Source: Branchiostoma floridae
Taxonomy: Eukaryota; Chordata; Leptocardii; Amphioxiformes; Branchiostomatidae
Reading direction: 5' to 3'
Length of the DNA stretch: 64,000 nucleotides
Assembly: GCF_000003815.2 (NCBI RefSeq)
Contig: NC_049996.1
Span: 3,457,144 to 3,521,143, forward strand
Position numbers and translations under genes: made by a program
Notes under the pieces: generated by a model
The model's input: only the letters and a program-made list of their open reading frames with translations
What the model was told of the DNA's origin: nothing
Databases searched by the model: none
In this document: one piece after another, positions 12,601-24,600 of the stretch
How positions within the stretch are numbered: the first letter of the stretch is position 1
How the letters are laid out: every line of letters begins with the position of its first letter

Positions 12601-15600
12601 CTCCTCTGTAATCAAAACGTTGTGTATTGCACATTATCATATAGCCAGGGGACGTTGACAAATCAGAAGTCCCCATTTCATGTTGGTTATGACGTCATAA
12701 CACATGGAAAATAATTTAACAGCATTAAATAGTTTCATTAACACACGTGTGTTAATGATTTCGGAAAGCTTGAGCCAATCAGAAAGACAGACACGCAGGA
12801 CTCAATCAGAATGAGAGATACATGAATCAGAATAGCACAGAGCTAGGAGGAAAGACCTGACCCCGGAGGGAGGAATGATCATGAATACAGTTAATGAATA
12901 CAGGAGTTTGCAAGTTTGTGTAGGCTATATAATAATAACGTTAATGACACGCCTGTTCCTCGGTGTACATGGTGTCATAACGCCTGGCCCTTTGCTATAA
13001 CCACCTAATAAAACAAGGTGGATTCATTCGATGGTTATGGCAAAGGACCAGGCGTTATCACACCATATACACACCTCGGGGCGGGTCATTAACCCTTAAT
13101 TGTTGTAGCTGAGGCTATTTTAATAATTTCATTTCCAACTATGACATTTTAAGACCCAATGTTTTGTAATATACAGTTTTCAAGAATTTGTAAGATATCT
13201 GAAAAAAAAACGAGTACCTATCATGGCATAGCATGTGTTGATATGTCCATACAGCAATCAAATTTCGGACCTTTTGCCTTCTGCCAAGTTGTGGTCATCA
13301 CGCTCGGTGAAATCTCGATGCCGTCTGTTATCGGTTCATCCTCCACAGCCTCCTCTCCTGTCAGCCTCCTGACGACGCAAGTCTTCCCGGATCTGTACTG
13401 ACCAACCACGAGCCCGCGCGTGCTGTGCACCGGTCGCGCCCCCTGGCGGCAGGCCTGGGAGTACAGCTGTTGCATGCCAGGACCACGCAGCTGTATTTCC
13501 AGTGGAACACTGCTGTCTTCTGTTTGTCTGCTGTTTCCCTTCATGATAATACAAACTGGTTAACGTTCTTAACATGATAAAAGCTGTTTAAAGCGTACGC
13601 CATACACACATGTATGATAATCTCCAAGCAGTAGCATATACGTACCTGATTTTCCCACAAAAAATACATGGAGTATGTATACACTGTATATAGAGCACCT
13701 GAACATGATAGTTACAGCTGCAAAGCACGCGTAGTGGAAAAATGGTACACGGTAGTGTGCTAGTATGGATATATATCAGAACATACGGGCCCTGCTTTTT
13801 CGGAGTCAAGAGCACTCAGCGGAGTTTGTGTGAACAGAAATTCAGAGTACTTATCTACCCTACTCCTGGATTTGACTTGAGTAACTTCGAAATCATACTT
13901 CTCGCTCTTGGGGTGATGTCAAGTAGCGTTTTCTTATGTCCAACTTCGAGCCGCAACTCCCGTTGAGTTAAGTAAGCTTCAGCGGAGTGTACTCCAAGTC
14001 GACTGGAAACACACTCTCACTCACTCACTCACTCACTCACTCACTCACTCACTCACTCACTCACTCACTCACTCACTCACTCACTCACTCACTCACTCAT
14101 TGAATCAATCAGAGAGAAAGAGAGAGAGAGATGGTTTATTGCCCTTGACATTAAAAACTCTTGCAGCACATTAAAAAAGGCTGAATTGTCGTTTTCTTTA
14201 CAGTCAGTATTTCAACCTCTAACTAGTTAACGCAATTAAAAGGATTGAGTGACAAAATAACATCCACTTGTTTACAATAACTGGTCAGTTATTACACAAA
14301 GAAACATTCACTACTGATTACAAATTACCCGTCTTGGTTCAGCAGCTTTACACAGTACGGTAATGGGCTATTAGCGAAACGAGCAGTTCTACACCGGAAG
14401 TGGGAGAGTTTGTCTTTGTTTCTTAGTGACCTGTCATGGGTATCCCCTCGTCTAGATGGAAGCCAATTACTGAATTTTTCAGAGTTGACAAGAGTTCGTG
14501 CAAACACTCTCTAAATCACTCAGCCACACACCCACACAATCACTCACTCACTAAATCACTCACTCACTCACTAAATCACTCATCCACTCACTAAATCACT
14601 CATCCACTCACTCACTCACTCACTCACTCACTCACTCACTCACTCACTCACTCACTCACTCACTCACTCACTCACTCACTCACTCAGAAAGTCACTCAGA
14701 AGGTCACCGCAGTGGTCGTATGGGCTTCACGAAAGCAGGCAGTAGTGATCCATCGAAAATCGAAAACTCAGCCTATTATAATTGTGCGTGACGTTTAACA
14801 CCCAACATGTCAAACGTCTATAGTATTCATCAACCCTTATATCTAAACCCTTACCTCATCCCTACTTGCCGCCTCTGCACCAGCCTTCATGAGAAGTTCA
14901 GCAACACCAACATGTCCTCTTGAAGTTGCCTTGTGAAGTGGCGTGGCTCCAGACTGTAACAATAAGGAATACAGACGATGTACAATAGCAAGTGAACTCA
15001 TTATCATAATAAACATGAATGTGAAGTTTAACACTCAAATATACCAGTCACCAGTACTTAAGCAACCACCCTTACCTGATCCTTACTGTCCACATCTGCT
15101 CCAGCCTCCAGGAGGAGTTCGACAACACCAGCATGTCCTCCTGAAGCTGCCTCGTGAAGTGGTGTGGCTCCAGACTGTGAATGTAAGGGATAGAGATGAT
15201 GTTAGGTAGCAAGTGAAGCTTTTCCATGATAAAAAAATAAGGTAAATTTGCGTGACGTCACCAGTAGGAATTAGGAATCCTTACCTCATCCGTACTGTCC
15301 ACCCGTGCTCCAGCCTTCAGGAGGAGTTCAACAACACCAACATGTCCTTCTGAAGCTGCCTTGTGAAGTGGCGTGCGCGTGGCTCCAGACTGTAACAGTA
15401 AGGAATAGAACAACAACAAGCATGGGCGGATCCAGGATTTTGCAAAGGGGGGGGGGGGCGCATATGCTGTTGTAGCTCAGGTCGTGGGCTGAACATTTGA
15501 TATAACGTTAATAAACGAACGAACACTGATTTTTATAGTTAGCAATCACATTCAACAATCATATTTTTGGCCTGGGGGAACGGCCATCGAAACATTTTTT

Positions 15601-18600
15601 TTGAGCCGGGGGGAGAGCCATTTGAAAAAAAATTGCCTTAGGGGCCTTAAAAATACAAGCAAAATGTGCCCCTGAAATGCAGGAAATGAAGTTTCATGTG
15701 GTCAAGATTTCAATTTTTCTTTGGACGTCTCTAGCGACGGCTTGCGCCTCCGGCGCCCACGACGCTCCGGTGCTCGTCGCCATCAAAAATCTTTTCCCCT
15801 GACAGAAATGTCATTACATTTAGCATAGTCTACCAGCAAAGTTTATCCCTCAAAGTGCAGAAAATCCTGTTTCAGAGGGTCAAATTTCAACATTTTTCTC
15901 CAAACCTACCTTTGAAATTCTACTAGAAAGGCTATTAAACTTAGCTTAGTCTGCCAGCAAATTTGTCTGTCAAAAGTTAGGAAAGATCGTTTCAGATAGT
16001 CAAGATTTCAAAATTTTCACGGGAGAGCATGACCCCGGATCACCTAGTATTACGTCAATATAGTTCGCCCTCCCCATAAGAAATTTGCTGCAGCCGCCTC
16101 TGTCGTGTGATCCCATGTTCGCACGAAGTTTACGTTGGCTATAAAAAACAAAATTGGTATCAAATATCAATCCTGCGTGCATCGGTTCTTTGTAAACGGA
16201 ATGGTTCACGGACGGCAACGGGATAAAACATTACGATGTTCACTTTCGTGACAGCGGGCTCTCTGCTGCATGCCACGTTCGGCAAGTTTGTTGGTTGGCC
16301 GAAATAACTCCAGTTTTGGAATGATTACAGCAGTATTGAAGCGGTTTTCGTTACGATATCGCTAAAATGTACCCAAGTCTCTTCCAAGTAGAACATTAAC
16401 TTATTTTCTTTTGTGTAAATATCGTACATGTGTGGTGGAAAAGATCGCCGTTTTTTTTTTACCTGACCCATTTTGCACCAGCCCTCCCCCCGGTAAATAT
16501 CGTCAAGTCCCTTAGCGGAGACATATCGTAAGTCTGACATTAAATTTTCAGTATGAATGAATGAATGAATGTTAAAAATTGTATATTGCGTCGCTCAGCC
16601 CACATGGGCTAATAGGGCAACAAAATAACAAATATAACGTTAATAACAATATTAGAGTCAGACAGAACATAAGCGAGTTCCGAAGGAGGGCGGGAGTATT
16701 GCCAACGTCCTGGTTACGGAACATTTTGGCTATGCCCGCAAAGACCGACGCAATGTTCAATGAGGAAGTAAAAGCGAGAGGAGTGCGCCTTGGCATTGTT
16801 GGTTAGCGGCTTTGTATTGTCGCTGCAACTTTCGCTGATTTTCTTGATTTCTTTGTGGAATTCCTTTTTTTTGTGGTCCAGCCGAATTTTTTTTTGTCCA
16901 GACAAAGGGGGGGGGGGCGCCCCCCACCCCTAAATCCGCGGATGACAAGCTTTATTGACACGACAGAAAGTACAGTGACGTTTGTATGGTCAAATATACA
17001 CGGTGGTACGGTGCGATGCTTTTGTCCGCTTTGTCAGGGGAATTTACCCGCCCAAGGCACGGCGGGGTGCCGGCAGTGGCCCTGTATTCATGTCTACAGG
17101 GCAATGACCCTAATTGAAGCAGCTGCAGAATGCATTTTAGCCTATTTTCACTTTTTAGCAGGAAAATGTATTAGCCTATTTTCAACTTTTAGCAGGAAAA
17201 TGTAAGAAATATTTCATATTGGTGAGACAGTGTAGGTTGCAGATGTTCAGATTAGGCAAAAAAACAAGGTTTTGGTTCATTTGTTAGGCCTGTGCTGACC
17301 CCTAATTTGAAGTGGTCAGTCCCTAAAAGGCCAGATGGCGGCAGATTTGACAGCTGCGATATGTTTCGCTGGTCAGAAAGTTTAAGAATTAGACTTTTGG
17401 ACACTTGAGATAGCGGGCTGCTGTGTGGGGTGAGTTCTTATGGCCTGGAATGTTCACGGATGAGATTATGACACCCTGAACTTGCTAGTTTTTATATTAT
17501 CGCCAATACAGATTTCCATTAGTGTTCACTGCTCTGCCAGAGTTTGAGTCTGAGGGCAAGAGAGCCTTTAGGGCTAATATTTCCCCTGAAACTGGTCATT
17601 TAGGTAAGAAGCAGGTTTCTGCAGACTCACTTGACTCAATATTTTTCAGTTTCTTCAATTTTAGTGTCTTTTGGCCGTTTTTGTTAGTTTTTGTATTCTT
17701 GAGGTGTACTGCAGTATGTACTCTCCTCAAATCCTTACAGGTGACTACTCCAAATATCATTTTGGTACAGATTTAGGCCCCTAAATGAAGGAAGAGTAGT
17801 CTTGTTAAGCCAGGGTGAGCAGGTTTTATAGTCGCTTACAAAGAGGATACGTTGACTTTTCAAATTCATACAAGTATAAAAGTTACACTTATACACTGCT
17901 GCTTTCAAAATACCCTATTAAATCAGACGAACGTAAGAAAGGTTACTATTGGTGACCGAACTTTGAACTTTGCAAATTTTCCTCATGGAATATTTTTCTA
18001 ATTTACGTACTAAACATTTGTTGAAGTTGTAGTCAATGTTCATAGGGATAACTTTTTAGATATTCCTCTTTCGCCGATGTCTGTGAAATTTAAGATTATT
18101 CTCCAAATTTTGGGTCACATTTCCTCACATTTTCCTTTCGTATTTCCCGTGAGCCTGATTGGAGCGAACAGACGACGTCATCAAAATGGCGGCGAAGTTT
18201 CGCTCTCCAGGTCCATTGGAAGTACAGTGTGAGTAATATCCCACCTGCTTGATGGCTCCTCCATCTGCCGTGCCTTTCGGCACCTGAGTAGCTGTGATCT
18301 TCAGCCAGAGCTCCACCCTTCATTGTACGTTTCGTCCCTTCCCTCTGGTACGCCTCTGGGTGGGGGGACGACAGGGGAGACGTCTCTCCTCTGCCTCACT
18401 GCTACTCTTACTCTTCATGCTGTTTCTTTCCTACCTCAGCTCTTGTCTTTTCTTCTCATCCAGAGCCAGAAACTGGCTTTCTCCACCTCTTCAGCCATCT
18501 TTCTCATTAGTTTTTTTACCGATTGACAGTTCTTTACACATGCGAGCTAAGGATCTTCCTGCAAATCCTCTGCAACCCACTTATACGGGGTACAGTGTCG

Positions 18601-21600
18601 CATTCCATCCGTTCTGCTTACACTGCTCTCTGAGATCTTCGTACTTGAGCTTTTTCCTTTCAAAGGCATGCTGAATGTTTTCCTCCCAAGGGACGGTAAG
18701 TTCAATGATAAACACTGTCTTCTGGGAATCTGACCACAGGAAAAGATCTGGTCTTAATGTTGTGAAACAGATGTGTCTTGGGAAGCATAGCTGGCGTTCG
18801 AGGTCTACTGACATCTTCCACAGTCAGGATGCCTCCTTCTGGGTTGTCTCTAGTTCTTGTTGCAGCTTTCTGCCCCTGTTTGACGAAAGGTATGGAACTT
18901 TGGGCTCGTGTTAAGCTTACTCCCTCCTCTACTTTGCCTCGTTTCTCTTCCAGGGTGGCTGCTAGTAATGTTGTTTTCGTCAAGATATTCCATGACGATC
19001 AAAAGATAATATAGGCCAAAAGATTAACCTTGTGCTCTATTCGGACAGTGCACATGGCTGAACGAGTTTGTTTGGGACTTATAATGAGTTGTGTCATTCT
19101 CCATCAAAGCAGACAAGATAAACAAGATGCAACCCAATGCCACCCAATCCAGATAATTGCACGCGATTTTTAACTGAACGAGTTCGACAGTAATTTTTTT
19201 ATTCAATCCTCGGAAACAAGATTCAGAAGCTGCTGTAGTTTTCAAGTTTCTTGTACATTGGCACCCCCTTCCAGCTTGTACAGTTGTAGCGCATTATGTA
19301 ATATTCCGGCTAACCTATGATCGTTGGAAGCAAGACGCTTTTATCAGATAAAGCTCCTTGCTGGGAGGATCTCAGGAAATTCACGAAAAATTTGTGTCGG
19401 CACGAGGAATTGAAACACAATCGACCGGTTCACGGGCCAGGAGAATTTGTAAAGATAGATACGTTGCAAAGTGCTTGAATAACACACGTTTGGGCCGTAC
19501 CACTTGGGATTAGAAATGCATGCATGTCGGTTGGTAAATACATCATGGATGCCTTCAAACCTCCGCTCACCTGCTGGGATGATTGGAGTGCTGTCGCTTC
19601 GGGAGGACGCGGATGTCATCAGACGGAGCAGCGGTCCTTAGATGTTTCAGCCCTCATCCGTTACATCCTCTCGCTGTCGGGCCCGGCAGTGGTGGCCAAT
19701 CCACTACCCATCCGCTCCTCCCGGCTTCCAGCCTGCTTCTTCCCTCGTCTTCCACAGCCAACATGAGGCAGCCTCTGCTGCTTCCCCTATCCTGTGCACT
19801 GCATTCTTTCTCGCTATTCCTGTTACTCCTACTGCTGTTAGTAACTTCCATGTTGATTGGGCTGGGAAGCCCCGGGACCCTACTTCTACCGGAAACAGCC
19901 AGGACTGCCATCCCTTCTCTTTGCAACTCTGCAGCAGTTCCTGGTACTTGCTAGCTTTCCTCTCATGTGCTTCTTCACATCTCTCCTCCCACGGAACTGT
20001 GAGCTCGATCACTATGATCTTCTTCCTCTCCTCTGACCATATTACCATGTCTGTCCTCAGGTTCGTCTGAACTACTTGGAAGTACAGCCTTCTTCCTAAG
20101 TCCACTCTCATTTCCCACGAGCTCGCCTTCTGCAATATGCTAGTTGCTGCTCTAGCTGATGCTTCTCCCCCTCTTTTAGAAATGCAATAGCTGGCATGTG
20201 CCTTGTTTCAACTTGGCGTTTCTTTCTCCTCTCGACCTCAAGGATGCTTGCTAGTGTTGAGAGCACCTTGTCATGGCGCCACCGATATCTCCCCTGGGAC
20301 AGCGCTACTTTGCAACTGGAGAGAATGTGCGCCATCGTACCCCTGTCGCCACATAGCTTGCACGCTGGATCGTCTCTGAGTTTCCACCTGTAGAGGTTTG
20401 TGGGTGAGGGAAGTGTATCGTACACCGATCTCAGTAGGAACGATATTCGGAATGGTTCAAGGTTCCACAGATTTGCCTAGGTGGCCTTTCTGCTTGGTAA
20501 GTTCCATCTAGTCCAGGCTCCCTGTGCTGCTAGTTCAACGGCTTTGGCTCTGCGCCCTTCTTCCTCCAGGTGTCTCACCTGCTCCTGGATCATGGCTCTC
20601 CTCTCTTTTCTATCAGCCTTGCCCCACTGCTGAAAGTGGGAGGCCCCTAGACCTTGTCGTCCGATGTTTGTAATTCCAATTATGTCTCGCAGGATCAGCA
20701 TCCCTTCTGCCTGTGTGACAAGGGAGTCGGGTTTAAACTTTCTGCCTGCTCTAGTTACCACTCCTGCCTGGTTAACCTGCTTGTCCTGTGAGTCTCTAAA
20801 CATCATGGCAGTTCTGCACTTTGCTACCTTGTACTCCTCCACTACCGATGACAGTGGGAGCTGTAACTGACTTGATTTGGAATAGAACCCCAGTGCGGTA
20901 AAACTCGGAGGGACACCTAGCCACTTTCTCAGGTGCTTATTGACTTTCCTTTCCACTTCAGCTACACTTGTCAGGGGAATGTCGTACACTGACAGCAGCC
21001 ACATCAGCCGTGGAAATAGACCATGCTGATACAACCATGCCTTGAACTTCCCTGGCAACCCAGACTTCTCAATCCTTCTTAACCACTCCTCTGCCTGCCT
21101 TACAGTGCTGCTGACATTCTTCTTGTCTGTTAGGGACTCGTCAAACCACTTTCCCAGGCACTTGATTGGGTTGCCCACAATTGTTGGAATGGGTTCACCT
21201 TGTACCTCGAGCTAGAACCTGCTGGTTACCTTCCCTCGTCTGATCACCATGCATCTAGACTTCTTTGGTTTGAACCTCATTCTTGCCCAGGTGGCCATGT
21301 GATCCAGCTCTGACAGCATCCATCTTGCTTCTACATGAGAAGTGGTTGTTAGTGTTATGTCGTCCATGAATCCCCTCAATGGGGTCTGTCTTATTCCTGA
21401 CTTCATTCTAGGTCCTTTAGCTTTTAACTTGCTGCTGCTTCAATGATGAGATTCATTCCCATGATGAAAAGGTTTGGAGAGATGGTGCAACCAGTCACTA
21501 TTCCCTTCTCTAACCGCTGCCACTGTATTGTGAAGTCTGCTGTTCTGAACCGCATCTGGATGCCGCCAAAGTAACTGCTGATCATCCCCTTCACTTTTGC

Positions 21601-24600
21601 TGGGATGTGGTAGTGGTCTAACGCCACCTGGATCAGGCCGTGGGGGATGGAGCCATAGGCGTTTGCTAAATCCAACCACACTATTGTCAGGTCACCGTTG
21701 CTTGCTTTGGCCTCTCTGATCAACTGGGAAGGACCCCTGTGTGTTCCAGGCAACCGGAAAAACCTGGAATCCCGCATTTTTGAACAGAAGTGTCCACATA
21801 GTTGTTCTCTGTCACATAGGTTACCATTCTCCTAGCCAGTATCGAGAAGAAAATCTTACACTACACGCTCAGTAGTGAAATTGTTCTGAATTGGTTGATT
21901 ACAGTCGAATTTTCTTCTTTTGGTACGAAACACCCTTCTGCCTTCTTCCAGCTGGCCGGTATGCTGCCCTTAACCCAAATTCGTCGGAGCAACCTCCACA
22001 GTCTTCGCAAGAGCAGGGGACATTTCGGGCCTGGAGCTGACGCTGCTCTGGCTTTCCTTACGACTTCCTGCACTTCCTTCCATGATGGTTCGCTAATGTT
22101 GAGAGGCTTCTCTGGTTTGTCTGCCACTTCTATGCTTGGATTAGCTTCAAGGGCTGCGTCTTTGAGCTCGTCGTTGTGTGTACTACTCAAAAACTCCTCG
22201 ACTTCATCTTTGGAACTGGTCAGCTGCCCTGACTTAGCTTCACCCAACAGGGTCTTTGTGAATTTGAATGGGTCTTTGATGAACTGCGCCCTCCTATTCA
22301 TCCTCTCTTTCCTGTTCTTTCTTATGCTTTCTGCTTTTCGTAGTTTGCACAGACGGTAGCGGAGCCTCTCTAGGCACCTTCTGTACTGCTTGTTCAAACC
22401 CTTAATCTCCTTCCTTAATCGCTGGATTTCACGCTCCCTTCTGTTTGGCTGCTTTGCAGTGCAGGGCTTCTTCTTTTTCCCTTCCACAAAAAATATAATG
22501 TCACAAACGGGAAAGTGGCGTCGGTTGTATAAAAGACAAAGGATCCCGGTCTGCTGTCAAACAACAACACTCACTTTAACCCCTACTTCACCAACTTTGA
22601 TTTATTTCTGTGTGTTTTAGTAAAATTTAAATCTTTTCTGTAATTTTCAAGTAAAGAACTCCAGACGTTTACCGCGTATATAAATCCGATACATTCGGCA
22701 CATTGATTCAAACAGGGCGTCGGTTTGTAAACAAACTGGAGGGCCGACCAGTCTAATCCAGCTTCCCCGTCAAATAATCCCCTTTCTTCCCAAGAGTTTG
22801 ATTTACATTATCTGCTTTATTACAAGTTGCATTTATAGAGATGTGGCTTTTTTATTTCAATTTTCTTATCAAAGATGCCAGAACTGGCGGAAGGTTAACG
22901 TTACCATGCATGTCGAACGCAAGCCGACACATTTAACAGCGGCTTGTGCTCTGTTACCGCCCGTATTGAATCACACGAACTGTAGTTCATTGTAGAACAT
23001 GGGTGTAAGGAGTTATCAGAAAGAATACGTCATTGAATCGGAAAGCGAAGGTTGATATTTCCGAGGCGTTGATTATTGATAGAACAGGACAGGGCCAGAG
23101 TCAAGCCGATAATTTAACAGACGAGTACAGTTCTCAATGAAGGGCGCAAATATGTAGCAAGAGGAGTGTTGCTTCCATGGATGTGTTTTGAAAACAAAAT
23201 GTATACAAATAGTCGACTTCCTCGACAAACTATCCGTACTCTGTCGGTTAATTTTATGTGTGTTTAGCGCAGATATAATGTACGTAGGGAAGAACGGATT
23301 TTGTTTACAAATGGCGACGTGTTCCGCGCGATCTCGGCGACCGCGCGGGGAAGGCCCCGGGAATGTCGGAAATTGATATTTCCTTGCATGACTCAGTTTC
23401 GGTATTTTATAAATATTGGTGGCAGAATACACAAAAATACAGCAAAGAAGGGACTGAGAGGGCTGTGTCCGTAAGACGCGTCATCGTGGGAATGACTTTG
23501 AAAGCTTGGGTATTTTTTACTGTGCTGAGATAGGCGTGCATTTGAAAGGGGAGTTCGCGGGAAAAATTCTGCTGGTCTAAGTGCGAATAAAACATTTCTA
23601 GTTTCCGCCCGCAAAGGTGTGAACCAATCAGCTACTGTTGCCATTAGTGAAATGGGTGATTGACATTGATTCTGCATGAATATGCATGCTTTTAAGATAG
23701 AATTTTTAGGGCCTTTTTAGACCATCGTGATAACCTAAAAAAGTGGATACAGAATAAATCTTAAAACTCTTCTAATTAAACAACATACGATAATAAGAAA
23801 ACATCCATACAATCAGGTGGGGTTTAACATGCGTGTCACTATCTTTTCTAATCACAAAGCAACCTTTTATGTATTTACCTATCTTAGCATTATGAGGGCT
23901 GTCGGGTCTAAAGACATTGTCAAATCTACTTCTATCAAGTATCGTAAGATCTGTAATGTTTAGACATAGGAATGTGAATAACTTATCTCGTAACATAATG
24001 GAGATGATGTTAGATATAAAATGAAGTCTTTTCAAGTAAATTTGCGTGAAGTTTAACTCTAAACATGTCATCAACAGTAGTAAGCATCAACCATTACCTC
24101 ATCCCAACTGTTCACCGGTGCTCCAGCCTCCAGGAGGAGTTCAGCAACACCAACATGTCCTGCATAGTGAAGTGGCGTGGCTCCAGACTGTGAAAGTAAG
24201 GAATAGAGATGATGTTAGAGAGCAAGTCATATCGTCACACTATGTGTGTGGCGTTTAACACCCAAAAATATCAATCACCAGTAGAAATCATTAACCCTTA
24301 CCCGATCCCTACTGTCCACCCGTGCTCCTGCCTTCAGGAGGAGTTCAGTAACACCAACATGTCCTCCTAAAGCTGCATAGTGAAGTGGCGTGACTTCAAA
24401 CTGTGACAGTCAGGAATAGACGTGATGTTAGATAGCATTATCATAATACAATTGGCATGCATAACTTTTAACATTCAAGCACGCCAAACACCCTTATCAT
24501 ATGGTCGTCTTTGTTTGGATCATAATGCACTTTTACTGGGTCGCTTGACCGGGGCCAATTCTCAAAAAGAAATTACCAGCAAAAATGTATTATGAACCCA

